A stretch of 64,000 nucleotides of DNA from Stenotrophomonas maltophilia (lineage in GTDB: Bacteria; Pseudomonadota; Gammaproteobacteria; Xanthomonadales; Xanthomonadaceae), in NCBI GenBank assembly GCA_900113425.1, contig FOZF01000004.1:1-64000 (forward strand), read 5' to 3'. The translations under genes and the position numbers were made by a program. Positions 28,599 to 37,156 of this stretch are shown one piece after another (the first letter of the stretch is position 1; every line of letters starts with the position of its first letter). Under the pieces are notes generated by a model. The model saw nothing but the letters and a program-made list of their open reading frames with translations, was not told the origin of the DNA and searched no databases.

Positions 28599-29270
28599 TC
28601 AGCCGCATTCGAGCAGGTGGCGGATGCGGAACAGCTCGCCGTCGCTGCGGATGCCGAGCTTCTGGTAGGCGGCTTTTTTCTGCGAGCTGACCGTGCTTGC
28701 GGAACGGCCGAAGCGCTGCGCGACTTCGCCGGTGCTGCAGCCTTCCAGCACCAGGCGCAGCACCTCGCGCTCGCGGCGGCTGAGCGGCATCAATGACGGC
28801 ATGCGGCGCGCCCGCGAGCGGCTCAACTGCGGGCGCAGTTCCGGCGGCACGAACCGCCCCCCCCGGGCCACCACCTCCACCGCCCGCAGCAGCACGCGCG
28901 GTGGGGTCGCCTTGGACAGGAAGCCGCGCGCGCCGGCCTGCATGGCCGTCACCACCGTGCTGGCGTTGCAATGGGCTGAAAGCACCAGCACCGGCAACGA
29001 CGGCCACTGCTGCGACAGCGTGCGCAGCAGTTGCAGGCCAACCCCCTGGTCACCCAGCGGAAGGGCATCGATCACCAGCAGATCGACACAACCGGGCTGC
29101 TGACGCAGCAGCGACAGCAGGTCGGCTTCATTGGCGAAGCTGCCACGGACCTGCAGGCCGCTGTGCTCACATAACAACACTTCCAGGCCCAGCCGCAGCA
29201 CCGGATGCGGATCCAGCAGCGCCAGGCGGCGCAGCTTCCCGGAATGCGGGGTGGCGGGGGCGGGCGGCAT
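28599..29270 (-). CDS. second orphan RcsB-like response regulator
   Basis: 223 residues: receiver plus LuxR-type HTH. The output domain (SRREREVLRLVLEG ... TVSSQKKAAYQKLG) is very close in style to RcsB. The receiver keeps the acceptor Asp (LLVIDALPLG) and Lys (FLSKATP). At the acidic pocket it reads LLDPHPV, so the second acidic residue is replaced by Pro. Phosphorylation may be impaired. The start at 29270 (MPPAPATPHSG) gives a short linker before the receiver. No kinase gene is adjacent. The Ax21 gene lies upstream on the same strand. Confidence 0.85.
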   Translation of the reverse strand: MPPAPATPHSGKLRRLALLDPHPVLRLGLEVLLCEHSGLQVRGSFANEADLLSLLRQQPGCVDLLVIDALPLGDQGVGLQLLRTLSQQWPSLPVLVLSAHCNASTVVTAMQAGARGFLSKATPPRVLLRAVEVVARGGRFVPPELRPQLSRSRARRMPSLMPLSRREREVLRLVLEGCSTGEVAQRFGRSASTVSSQKKAAYQKLGIRSDGELFRIRHLLECG

Positions 29271-29382
29271 CAGGCGGATCCGGCGGAAGGGGATGCCCAC
29301 CGTAGGTCGCGCCCTGCAACGGCGGAATCCAATTCGTTGCAATGCAGCATCGACTGCGCAGCCGCAGTCAGATTTCATTTCG

Positions 29383-29399
29383 GTTGCGTGGAACGCAAC
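29383..29399. promoter_or_regulatory. inverted repeat upstream of the RcsB-like gene
   Basis: A perfect GTTGCGT-GGA-ACGCAAC palindrome about 115-130 bases before the regulator start, touching the Ax21 terminator hairpin. It could be an operator; nothing else supports this. Confidence 0.35.
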
Positions 29400-29423
29400 A
29401 GGCCCGGCAGATGCCGGGCCTGT
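29398..29423 (-). terminator. hairpin terminator after the Ax21 gene
   Basis: A 12-bp perfect stem, ACAGGCCCGGCA with TGCCGGGCCTGT, lies 34 bases past the stop codon. The U-tract is poor (TTGCGTT), so its efficiency is uncertain. Confidence 0.65.
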
Positions 29424-29456
29424 CGATGCACGCAGGGCGCAGAGCGCCTGCAGCGA

Positions 29457-30029
29457 TTACCAGCTGAAGCGCGGACCGACGGTGTATTCCTTGTCACCGT
29501 CGCGGTTCATCTTCAGCTCGCCGTTCAAGCCCCAGTTCTGGTTCAGCTTCACCTGGCCACCCAGGCGGCCGTACCACTCGCCTTCCGGGTTGATGCCGCG
29601 CTTCTTCGAGAAGTCTTCGTAACCGACCATGCCGTAGACTTCGGCGTGGGCACCGAACGCGGTGCGGATGCCGGCTTCAGCGCTGTAGCCGTTGAAATCC
29701 AGGCCATGCTCCAGGTCACGCTTCTGGTACGCCACGCGTGCCACGAAGTCGGTCGACGGTGCGATTTCCTGGTTGTAGCCGACACCCACCTTCCACTGGT
29801 CCAGCTTGAGGTTGGTGTGGTCGATTTCCTGGCGGCTGTAGTCACCGAAGGCGTGGAAGTTCGGCAGGAAGCCGTAGGAACCCTTCACGCCCCAGCCGTC
29901 GGCCTTGAACGCATCGATGTCGGTCTTGGCGTAGTTGGCTTCAGCATAGTTGTAGGACAGGTTCTCGGCAGCCGAGGCGGAGAACGGCAGGGCAGCAGCC
30001 AGCGCCAGGGCAATCAGCGAATTCTTCAT
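29457..30029 (-). CDS. Ax21 family outer-membrane beta-barrel protein
   Basis: 190 residues. The signal peptide ends PFSASA, giving a mature N terminus AENLSYNYAEANYAKT. This closely matches the Ax21 protein of Xanthomonas and its S. maltophilia homologue. The rest is an alternating beta pattern ending in FSW, as in small outer-membrane barrels. Ax21 was once reported as a quorum or immune signal; key papers were retracted. I therefore claim only an outer-membrane/secreted protein of this family, linked in the literature to motility and biofilm. Promoter: see the separate entry. Confidence 0.9.
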   Translation of the reverse strand: MKNSLIALALAAALPFSASAAENLSYNYAEANYAKTDIDAFKADGWGVKGSYGFLPNFHAFGDYSRQEIDHTNLKLDQWKVGVGYNQEIAPSTDFVARVAYQKRDLEHGLDFNGYSAEAGIRTAFGAHAEVYGMVGYEDFSKKRGINPEGEWYGRLGGQVKLNQNWGLNGELKMNRDGDKEYTVGPRFSW

Positions 30030-30088
30030 GGGGGTACACCTTTACTTTCTTATGGTGAGCAGCAGCGCGGAAGCGCCGTCGCATCGGG

Positions 30089-30116
30089 AATGTAAATTCT
30101 CCGTTATTCGCCACAA
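30089..30116 (-). promoter_or_regulatory. Ax21 gene promoter
   Basis: Minus-strand TTGTGG (30116-30111), a 16-base spacer and TACATT (30094-30089). This gives a leader of about 50 bases with AAGG as ribosome site. Confidence 0.5.
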
Positions 30117-30239
30117 CGCACCCTGAAAACAGCAGCCTTCGCATTGCTGAATTTTTTGGCTTGATTCAGGCTCTCTCTGGCATACGCGCGGCACGCGCGT
30201 GCATCTGTGATCCATCGACAACATCAACAGGAGGTTGCC

Positions 30240-32642
30240 TTGCTCGTTTCCGATCCGCTGCGGATGTTTGTTGGCACCTCCCTCCTGGCCTGCGTCGCGC
30301 TGTTGTCAGCGCACAGCGCACACGCGCTGCAAGCTGCCGATTACCAGCGTGCCGAACGCGTGCATGACAGTCATCTGCGCGGTGCACTGCGCAATGCTTC
30401 GGTGCTGCCCCACTGGCTGGACGATGGGCGCTTCTGGTACGAACGCGAAGATGCACAGGGCCGGCGCCAGGCGGTACTGGTCGATCCAATCCAGGCTACG
30501 CGCCAGATCCTGTTCGAACCCGATGCGCTGGCCGCCGCAGTTGCACCGCTGGGTGCCAGCGGGCCACGCCTGCGCTTGAACAGCGTGCAGGTACTGGGTG
30601 ATGGCCTGCGCCTGCAGTTCAACGGCGAGGCGGCGATCAACTGCCAATGGCCACGCCTGCAGTGCACGGCCGCACAACAGGCGTTGCCGCCGGCTGATGC
30701 ACTGCCGTCGCCCGGAGGTGATGCCTGGCTGCGGGTACGCGACCACAACCTGTGGCTGCAGCGCTCTGGAGCGGCGCCGCGGGCACTGACCCATGGCGGT
30801 GAAGCTGGGCATGGCTATGGCGTACTGCCGGACTTCGCCCTGCGCGGTATTCCACGCCGCCAGGGCCGGTTGCCGGTACGGCCGTTCGCGGTCGGCTGGT
30901 CACCCGATGGGCGCTACGTGGCCGGTATCCGCTACGACGAACGTGCGCTGCTGGACTACCCCTATCTTGAAAGCACGCCGGCCAGCGATGCGCGCCCACG
31001 CGTGCATACGGTGAAGCTGGGCGTGCTGGGCGATGCGCAGCAGGTGCGTGACAGCCTGTATGTGATCGATACCGGCAGTGGCCAACAGCATGACATCGCG
31101 CTGCCCAACGGCTGGAACGTCTTGAGCGAGGCCGGCATCCTGGGTTGGGACGGTGCCCGGCTGTACGCCGTGATCGCACACTTCGAGGCCCCGCGGCGCC
31201 TGCGACTGGTGGAAATCGAGGCCGACAGCGGCACCGTGCGCACCGTGCTGGAGGAAGCCAGCAATACCCGCCTGCAGCTCAACGTGTATTCGTACAACCG
31301 GCCGGCGGTAGCGATCCTGCCGGGGCAAGACACCGCGGTGTGGTTCTCGCAGCGCGATGGCTGGGGACATCTGTACCGGGTGCGACTGTCCAATGGCAAG
31401 GTCCTGCGCCAGCTCACCCGCGGCCAATGGGCGGTGCGTGACCTGCTGGGTGTGGACGCTGCGGGTGGCTGGGCGTACTTCAGCGCCGGTGGCGTCGACG
31501 GTGGCGACCCCTACGTGCGCGGCCTGTACCGGGTATCGCTGCAGGGCGGTCCGATCCAGCGCCTGGCCGCCGATGGCAACGACCACATGGCCGATGCCGG
31601 TACCGGCGCGCTGTTCGGGGGGCGCGCTCCCCAGGCGCTGTCGCCTGGCGGTGGCTATCTGGTGGATACTGTTTCCCGTCTCGACCAGCCACCACGCACT
31701 GTGCTGCGGGCCAGCGATGACGGCCGTGAAGTGATGCTGCTGGAAACAGCCGATGACAGCACGATCGTTGCTGCCGGCTGGCGCCCACCACGGCGCGAAC
31801 GGCTGCTGGCCGCCGATGGGCGCACGCCAATCTTCGCCACCGTCTACCTGCCCCCTGACTATCGCGATGACGGCAGTTTCCCGGTCATCGACGCAATGTA
31901 CGGCGGTGCCTTCATCAGCAATGCGCCGGTGACCTACGCCGAGGCGGTGTCTGCCTTGAATCCGGTATCCCGCGCCAGCCTGGCCGAGCTCGGCTTCGTG
32001 GTGGTCAGCATCGATGCGCGCGGCACCGGCGGCCGCGACAGGGCGTTCCATGACAGCAGCTTCCTGCAGGGCGCCGACCTGCAGCTGGATGATCATGTGG
32101 CCGCGCTGCACCAACTGGGCGAACGCTACCGGGGCATCGACCTGCAGCGGGTCGGCATCTATGGGCATTCCTTCGGCGGCTACAGTGCTGCGCGGGCCTT
32201 GCTTCGCTATCCGGCGTTCTACAAGGTGGGCGTCGCCTCTGCCGGCAGCCACAATCTCCAGGGCATGTACGGCGGCGCAGTGCACGGCATGGACCGGCTG
32301 TTCGGCGGCGTGCTGCCGGCCACGGCCATGGCGGAAGGCGTGCCGGCCCCCTTTGCCGGACTCGACAATGCGGCACTGGCGGGCACTCTGCGCGGGCATC
32401 TGCTGCTGGTCTATGGCGAACTGGACGAGAACGCGCCACCGGCGCTGACCCTGCAGCTGGCCGCCGCCCTGAATAAGGCCCAGCGCACCTACGACCTGCT
32501 GTACCTGGCGCGGCAGGATCACGAACTGTTCCGCAATGACGCCACCTACACGCACCGCATGTGGGACTACTTCGTGCGCCACCTGGCCGGCCAGCAGCCA
32601 CCGGATACGGTGCTCGCACCGCTGCCCGGTGGCCCGGGCTGA
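30240..32642 (+). CDS. S9 family (DPP IV-like) serine peptidase, exported
   Basis: 800-residue secreted peptidase of the prolyl oligopeptidase clan. It has a signal peptide (about 1-30, ending SAHA), an N-terminal beta-propeller region and a C-terminal alpha/beta-hydrolase. The nucleophile is GHSFGG (Ser near 643), the Asp lies in VYGELDENAP and the His in ARQDHELF. The family removes N-terminal dipeptides or cuts after Pro. The TTG at 30240 is chosen because AGGAGG lies five bases before it (30229-30234). Upstream codons lack a ribosome site, and ATG 30264 would shorten the signal sequence. Probably periplasmic. Confidence 0.87.
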   Translation: MLVSDPLRMFVGTSLLACVALLSAHSAHALQAADYQRAERVHDSHLRGALRNASVLPHWLDDGRFWYEREDAQGRRQAVLVDPIQATRQILFEPDALAAAVAPLGASGPRLRLNSVQVLGDGLRLQFNGEAAINCQWPRLQCTAAQQALPPADALPSPGGDAWLRVRDHNLWLQRSGAAPRALTHGGEAGHGYGVLPDFALRGIPRRQGRLPVRPFAVGWSPDGRYVAGIRYDERALLDYPYLESTPASDARPRVHTVKLGVLGDAQQVRDSLYVIDTGSGQQHDIALPNGWNVLSEAGILGWDGARLYAVIAHFEAPRRLRLVEIEADSGTVRTVLEEASNTRLQLNVYSYNRPAVAILPGQDTAVWFSQRDGWGHLYRVRLSNGKVLRQLTRGQWAVRDLLGVDAAGGWAYFSAGGVDGGDPYVRGLYRVSLQGGPIQRLAADGNDHMADAGTGALFGGRAPQALSPGGGYLVDTVSRLDQPPRTVLRASDDGREVMLLETADDSTIVAAGWRPPRRERLLAADGRTPIFATVYLPPDYRDDGSFPVIDAMYGGAFISNAPVTYAEAVSALNPVSRASLAELGFVVVSIDARGTGGRDRAFHDSSFLQGADLQLDDHVAALHQLGERYRGIDLQRVGIYGHSFGGYSAARALLRYPAFYKVGVASAGSHNLQGMYGGAVHGMDRLFGGVLPATAMAEGVPAPFAGLDNAALAGTLRGHLLLVYGELDENAPPALTLQLAAALNKAQRTYDLLYLARQDHELFRNDATYTHRMWDYFVRHLAGQQPPDTVLAPLPGGPG

Positions 32643-32733
32643 ACAGGCGCACACAGGATGTCGATCCACGGCGCCCTGGTTCGTCGGGTACTTGAAGGCC
32701 GTGCATGCGGCACGGTCCATCCGGAGGCAGGCA

Positions 32734-33093
32734 ATGAGCTACATCGATGGTTTCGTTCTGGCGGTTCCCACCGCTAACAAGGAAACGTTCCTCGCCCATG
32801 CGCGAAGCGGCGACGTGGTCTTCATCGAGTACGGGGCGCTGCGCGTGGTCGAGTGCTGGGGCGATGATGTGCCGCATGGCAAGACGACGGACTTCTTCGG
32901 CGCAGTGAAAGCGACACCGGAAGAGACGGTGGTGTTTTCCTGGATCGAGTGGCCTGACAAGGCCACCCGCGATGCGGGCATGCAGAAGATGATGGAAGAC
33001 CCGCGCCTGGACCCCGCGAAGAACCCGATGCCGTTCGACGGTGCGCGGATGATCTATGGCGGCTTCACACCCATCTACGAACTGACCCGCTGA
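32734..33093 (+). CDS. DUF1428 family protein (YbaA-like)
   Basis: 119 residues starting MSYIDGFVLAVPTANKETF, the family's typical opening. It has an alpha/beta dimeric ferredoxin-like (ABM-type) fold pattern with FSWIEWPDKATRDAG and PFDGARMIYGGF. Cytosolic, function unknown. GGAGG precedes the ATG. It stands 91 bases after the peptidase and may be read from the same transcript. Confidence 0.9.
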   Translation: MSYIDGFVLAVPTANKETFLAHARSGDVVFIEYGALRVVECWGDDVPHGKTTDFFGAVKATPEETVVFSWIEWPDKATRDAGMQKMMEDPRLDPAKNPMPFDGARMIYGGFTPIYELTR

Positions 33094-33107
33094 CGCCTTC
33101 GCGGCGC

Positions 33108-33794
33108 TCAGCGCGTACCTGCGTCGTCTTCTCCGGCAGTGCCGGCGCCCAGTGCGGCGCCGGCCCCCAGGCCGAGCCCGCCCATGCCGGCGCCCATGCC
33201 CATTCCGCCGCCGCCGCCCGCACGGCCGCCCTTGCCTTCGCCTTCAGGGCGCCCTTTGCCGCCCCCGCTGCCGCCCGCGGGCCGGGTCGGGCCCTGCCGT
33301 GGAATCTGCAGATCGGCCGGGACCGGCGCCAGATCCAGGGCTTCGCGGACAAAATCGCGCAGCGACACCACCAGCTCATGTGTGTGCACCGGTCGTCCCT
33401 GCGCCAGCTCATCGGCGGCGCGCGCGGCCAGCCGCACCTGCTCGTCGGTACCCAGCAGCAGGATGTCCGACAAGGCCGCTTCGACGGCGTCGCGGATGCG
33501 GCGCGCGCGATCCGAACCGGGTTCGACGATGCCCTGCTCATGGGCGCGCTGGCGCAGATCGCGCAGATGGCTGGGGTCGACACCCAGCTCACCGGTGAAC
33601 GAGCCGCCCAGGGTCTTGTAGGCGGCCATCAGCGTGCGCAGCCGTTCGTTGATCTGCCGGTTCTCGCGCTCGCGGCGCTGCTGCAGGGTCTGCATCACCA
33701 GCAGGCGGATACCCACGCCCAGCAGCGTGATCAGCACCAGGCCGGCCAACGTGGAAAGCACACCCTGCCAGGAACTGAAATCGATGCCGCGCAT
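33108..33794 (-). CDS. membrane-anchored protein with Gly-rich tail, unknown function
   Basis: 228 residues. One N-terminal membrane helix (about 12-34) is followed by a charged helical domain (RRERENRQINERLRTLMAAYKTLGG ... VEAALSDILLLGTDEQVRLA). A tail of about 60 residues follows, very rich in Gly, Ala and Met, with Lys/Glu interruptions. The helical part resembles other uncharacterised xanthomonad and pseudomonad single-pass proteins. The Gly-rich tail is low complexity. No catalytic motif. It is convergent with the DUF1428 gene. Confidence 0.72.
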   Translation of the reverse strand: MRGIDFSSWQGVLSTLAGLVLITLLGVGIRLLVMQTLQQRRERENRQINERLRTLMAAYKTLGGSFTGELGVDPSHLRDLRQRAHEQGIVEPGSDRARRIRDAVEAALSDILLLGTDEQVRLAARAADELAQGRPVHTHELVVSLRDFVREALDLAPVPADLQIPRQGPTRPAGGSGGGKGRPEGEGKGGRAGGGGGMGMGAGMGGLGLGAGAALGAGTAGEDDAGTR

Positions 33795-33880
33795 GATCGG
33801 AACTCCAGCGGAGGGACTTCATCTTGCCCCAGGACGACCCCGCAGGTTTCACACCGGGCCGTCGGTCCCCCACGAACGCA

Positions 33881-33916
33881 GAAGGCCCCACCGCCCGGCA
33901 GGACGGAGGGGCCTTC
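33881..33916 (-). terminator. terminator hairpin of the histone-H1-like gene
   Basis: Stem GAAGGCCCC/GGGGCCTTC (33881-33889 and 33908-33916) with an inner CCG/CGG extension, 14 bases past the stop codon. There is no strong U-tract. Confidence 0.6.
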
Positions 33917-33929
33917 GCCGCACGCGCGA

Positions 33930-34754
33930 TTACTTGCGCTTGGCGGCCTTGCGCACGGCCTTCTTCGCCGGGGCCTTCTTGGCAGCGGCCTTCTTCAGCG
34001 GTGCAGCCTTGCGGGCGACGGCCTTCTTGGTGGTCGCTGCCTTCTTGGCAACCGTCTTGCGGGTGGCAGCGGCCTTCTTGCCGACAACCTTCTTGGCAGC
34101 CGTCTTCTTGGTGGCGACCTTGCGGGTAGCGGCAACCTTCTTGCCGACAACCTTCTTCGCGGCCACGGTCTTCTTGCCAGCCACCTTCTTGGCGGCGACC
34201 GTCTTCTTGGCCACGGCCTTCTTGGCGGTAGCCACCTTCTTGCCGACAACCTTCTTCGCGGCTGCTGCCTTCTTGGCAACCGTCTTCTTGGTGGCCGCCG
34301 CCTTCTTGGTGGCGGCCTTCTTCACCGTGGCGACCTTCTTGCCGGCAGCCTTGGTGGCGGCCTTGGTGGTCTTCTTGGCAGCAGCAGCCTTCTTGGCGAC
34401 AGTCTTGCCGGCAGCGGCCTTCTTCTTGGCCACTTCCTTCTTCAGGGCAGCGGCTTCGGCCTTGGCGTTCTTCTTGGCGGCTTCCAGCTTCTGCTTGGCC
34501 TTGGCGACGGTCTTGCCGACCGACTTGGCGGCCTTCTCGGCCTTCTTGGCAACGGTCTTCTCGACCTTGGCCACGGCCTTCTTGGCCTTGGCGACGCGGG
34601 TGGTGGCGGCCTTGCGGGCGCGCTTGACGGTCTTCTTGACCGACTTCACTGCGTCTTCAGCGGCGTGGGCGATGGTCTCGCCGACGTTGGTGGCGGTTTC
34701 TTTCGCGTTCTCGACGGCGTCGGTCACGACCGACACACCATTACCGTTGCTCAT
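33930..34754 (-). CDS. histone H1-like Lys/Ala-rich DNA-binding protein (AlgP-like)
   Basis: 274 residues from ATG 34754, preceded by AGGAGG. The first ~60 residues form an amphipathic acidic/Ala helix (AVENAKETATNVGETIAHAAEDAV). The remainder is an almost unbroken run of short Lys-Ala units (KKAAAAKK, TVAKKA, VVGKKVA types) ending AAKRK. Such proteins bind DNA non-specifically, as eukaryotic H1 tails, Chlamydia Hc1 and Pseudomonas AlgP do. The DNA is repetitive as a result and prone to in-frame length change. It is probably nucleoid-associated; specific targets cannot be inferred. A TATAGC -10-like box lies at 34800-34795. Confidence 0.88.
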   Translation of the reverse strand: MSNGNGVSVVTDAVENAKETATNVGETIAHAAEDAVKSVKKTVKRARKAATTRVAKAKKAVAKVEKTVAKKAEKAAKSVGKTVAKAKQKLEAAKKNAKAEAAALKKEVAKKKAAAGKTVAKKAAAAKKTTKAATKAAGKKVATVKKAATKKAAATKKTVAKKAAAAKKVVGKKVATAKKAVAKKTVAAKKVAGKKTVAAKKVVGKKVAATRKVATKKTAAKKVVGKKAAATRKTVAKKAATTKKAVARKAAPLKKAAAKKAPAKKAVRKAAKRK

Positions 34755-35244
34755 GTTGCCCTCCTGGGGGCGTGGATTGTCAAAACGGGGCGATGCTATA
34801 CCGACAATGACGATCGTGGAACGGGTGGTACGCCTGCAATCGCATCTGCTGCGACGATAGTAGTGTAGGGGCAGACCGATACTGACACCCTCGATCCGCA
34901 GCAAACCCCTTTTTTTCAGCGCTGCGCCATGTGATGCGAGGTGCACGTCGCGGCGACGGCCTGCCTGCGCGCCCTTGCCGGAACCTGCACGCACGACGTG
35001 CCATCGCGCACCTTGGATCGGCGGAACTGCGCAAGTATCAGAAAGTGTGCTGACCACGCCGGCGGACACGGCCTATCGGTGTGGCGCCGATGGCCGACCG
35101 CACCGAAGGCGGGTCAGCCGGCGTCGAGGCCGCATCGACGAGGGTCTCTTTCATCGCGCATTTATCCACGCCGCGGCAGATTCATTCAGCTTGTTTTACC
35201 GTATGGGCCAACGGCCCCCATCCCACGCCTGCGAACCGACTCCC
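34755..35244. other. intergenic region between divergent H1-like and degP-like genes
   Basis: 490 bases without a credible gene. The left part (34780-34870) is A/T-richer and must hold the H1-like promoter. The right part must hold the protease promoter; I found no convincing sigma70 or sigmaE element at proper spacing. Open frames crossing it are extensions of the flanking genes and lack coding character. Confidence 0.5.
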
Positions 35245-36678
35245 ATGCGACCGCTTCCTACCCTGCTTACGCTCGCAATCGCCGCCGCCTTCGGTGGCTT
35301 CGTCGCCACCGGCATCAACGCCCACCTGGACAACCGCGCCGATGCCGCGCCCTTGCCGGCGGCTCTTCCTGCGACCGCCGCATTGCCGGCTTCGGTCGCC
35401 GGCCAGCCAGTGCCTTCGCTGGCACCGATGCTGGAAAAGACCATGCCCGCCGTGGTCAGCGTCAACACCAAGCAGGTGGTACGGGTACGCAACCCCTTCT
35501 TCAACGACCCGTTCTTCCGCCGCCTGTTCCCGGACATTCCGCAGGAGCGGATCAACGAATCGCTGGGTTCGGGCGTCATCATCGATGCGAAGGAAGGCCT
35601 GGTGCTGACCAACCACCATGTCATCGAGAACGCCGATGACGTGCAGGTGACGCTCGCTGACGGGCGCACGGTCAAGGCGGAGTTCCTCGGCTCGGACCGC
35701 GACACCGACATCGCCCTGATCCGCATCCCGGCGCAGAACCTGACCGAGATCAAGCTCGGCAACAGCGACCAGCTGCGGGTCGGCGACTTCGTGGTGGCGA
35801 TCGGCAATCCGTTCGGCTTCAGCCAGACGGTGACCTCGGGCATCGTCTCGGCGGTCGGCCGCAGCGGCATCCGTGGGCTGGGCTACCAGAACTTCATCCA
35901 GACCGACGCCTCGATCAACCCGGGCAACTCCGGCGGTGCGCTGGTCGATCTGCAGGGCCAGCTGGTCGGCATCAACACCGCCAGCTTCAACCCGCAGGGC
36001 AGCATGGCCGGCAACATCGGCCTGGGGCTGGCCATTCCCACCAACCTGGCGCGCAGCGTGGTCGACCAGCTGGTCAAGCATGGCGTGGTGGTGCGCGGCA
36101 CGCTGGGCGTGGAAAGCCAGAACCTGAGCGCGCAGATCGCCCAGGGCCTGGGCCTGGGCGAGACCCGCGGCGCGCTGATCACCCGGGTACTGGCCGGTTC
36201 TGCCGGTGCCGCCGCCGGGCTGAAGCCGGGCGACGTGGTGGTCGCCGCCAACGGTCAGCGCGTGGACAGCGCCGAAGCCCTGCACAACGTGGAGGGCCTG
36301 GCAGCGGTGGGCAGCGTACTGGCGCTGGACGTGCGCCGCGAAGGCAAGCCGCTGCAGATCCGGGCGACGCTGAAGGAACAGGCGCGCGCCGCCAGCGGCG
36401 ACAGCCTGGACCCGCGCCTGGGCGGCGCAACCTTCGTCGACCTGCCCGAATCGCTGCGCCAGTCCGGCGTACGCGGGGTGCTGGTCAGCGAGGTCAAGCG
36501 CGGCAGCCGCGCGGCCAGCAACGGGCTCCAGCAGGGCGACATCATCACCGATGCCACGGTGGGCGAATTCGCCGACCTGGCCAGCTGGCGCGCCAATTTC
36601 CAGCAGCGGCCACCGACCCTGGTGCTGCGCATCCTGCGCAACAACGGCCAGCAGCAGGGCCAGTTGGTGATGCGCTGA
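35245..36678 (+). CDS. degP: DegP/MucD-type periplasmic serine protease
   Basis: Trypsin-like Do protease and chaperone for misfolded envelope proteins. 477 residues with a signal peptide (about 1-27) and a protease domain. The triad is His in TNHHVIEN (near 125), Asp in RDTDIALI (near 155) and Ser in NPGNSGGAL (near 228). Two PDZ domains follow (LGVESQNLS ... KPGDVVVAANG, and VLVSEVKRGSRAA ... QQGDIIT). ATG 35245 is chosen because it opens directly into the signal sequence; the frame extends ~90 codons upstream without coding sense. Length and order match MucD. Confidence 0.95.
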   Translation: MRPLPTLLTLAIAAAFGGFVATGINAHLDNRADAAPLPAALPATAALPASVAGQPVPSLAPMLEKTMPAVVSVNTKQVVRVRNPFFNDPFFRRLFPDIPQERINESLGSGVIIDAKEGLVLTNHHVIENADDVQVTLADGRTVKAEFLGSDRDTDIALIRIPAQNLTEIKLGNSDQLRVGDFVVAIGNPFGFSQTVTSGIVSAVGRSGIRGLGYQNFIQTDASINPGNSGGALVDLQGQLVGINTASFNPQGSMAGNIGLGLAIPTNLARSVVDQLVKHGVVVRGTLGVESQNLSAQIAQGLGLGETRGALITRVLAGSAGAAAGLKPGDVVVAANGQRVDSAEALHNVEGLAAVGSVLALDVRREGKPLQIRATLKEQARAASGDSLDPRLGGATFVDLPESLRQSGVRGVLVSEVKRGSRAASNGLQQGDIITDATVGEFADLASWRANFQQRPPTLVLRILRNNGQQQGQLVMR

Positions 36679-36781
36679 TCGCTCCGCCGTAACACCCCCT
36701 ATACCCGGCCAGTGCTATTGCTGTACGTCCCTGTCGGCTGAAGCCGATCGTCCGTTCCCCCATCGCAACAGGAGTGATTCG

Positions 36782-37147
36782 ATGAGCCCCACCAATACCG
36801 AGAACCTGAAGGAACACCTGGGTGAAGCCGGTTCCCACCTCAAGCAGGCCGCCAGTGCTGCCGGCGGTGCGATCAAGGGCGCGACCGGCGCTGCGACCGA
36901 CGAACTGCGCATCGGCAAGGCCAACGTCAAGGCCGAGCTGTCCGACACGGCGCTGTCCGGCCTGGCTGCGGCTGAATTCGGTGGCGCTGCCGCCAAGGAA
37001 CAGGTCGATGCACTGATGGACAAGGGCAAGGATCTGATCGACAGCGCCGCTGAACTGATCCGTGAGCGTCCCTTGGCATCGTTCGGTGTTGCCTTCGCCA
37101 CTGGCTGGATCATCGCCAAGCTGGCTCGCGGCAGCAGCGACAAGTAA
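36782..37147 (+). CDS. DUF883 family protein (ElaB/YqjD-like)
   Basis: 121 residues. A long amphipathic Ala-rich helical region is followed by a C-terminal membrane helix (LASFGVAFATGWIIAKLA) preceded by the family motif IRERP. E. coli ElaB and YqjD are inner-membrane proteins that bind ribosomes in stationary phase. It is the first of three genes in the order seen in the E. coli yqjDEK operon. The ribosome site ACAGGAG is strong. Confidence 0.88.
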   Translation: MSPTNTENLKEHLGEAGSHLKQAASAAGGAIKGATGAATDELRIGKANVKAELSDTALSGLAAAEFGGAAAKEQVDALMDKGKDLIDSAAELIRERPLASFGVAFATGWIIAKLARGSSDK

Positions 37148-37156
37148 GTCCACGGC

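Noticed and set aside
33930-34754. Regularly repeated DNA words suggesting a CRISPR array or minisatellite
   Set aside because: The repeats are in frame with a Lys/Ala coding sequence, have no unique spacers, and no cas genes are present.
35021-35045. sigmaE-like promoter for the degP-like gene (GGAACT ... TCAGAA)
   Set aside because: The spacing between the two elements is about 9 bases instead of the required ~16, and it lies 200 bases upstream of the start.
34975-35244. N-terminal extension of the degP-like frame upstream of ATG 35245
   Set aside because: The extra ~90 residues are Arg/Pro/Gly-rich and would bury the signal peptide; no ribosome site supports them.
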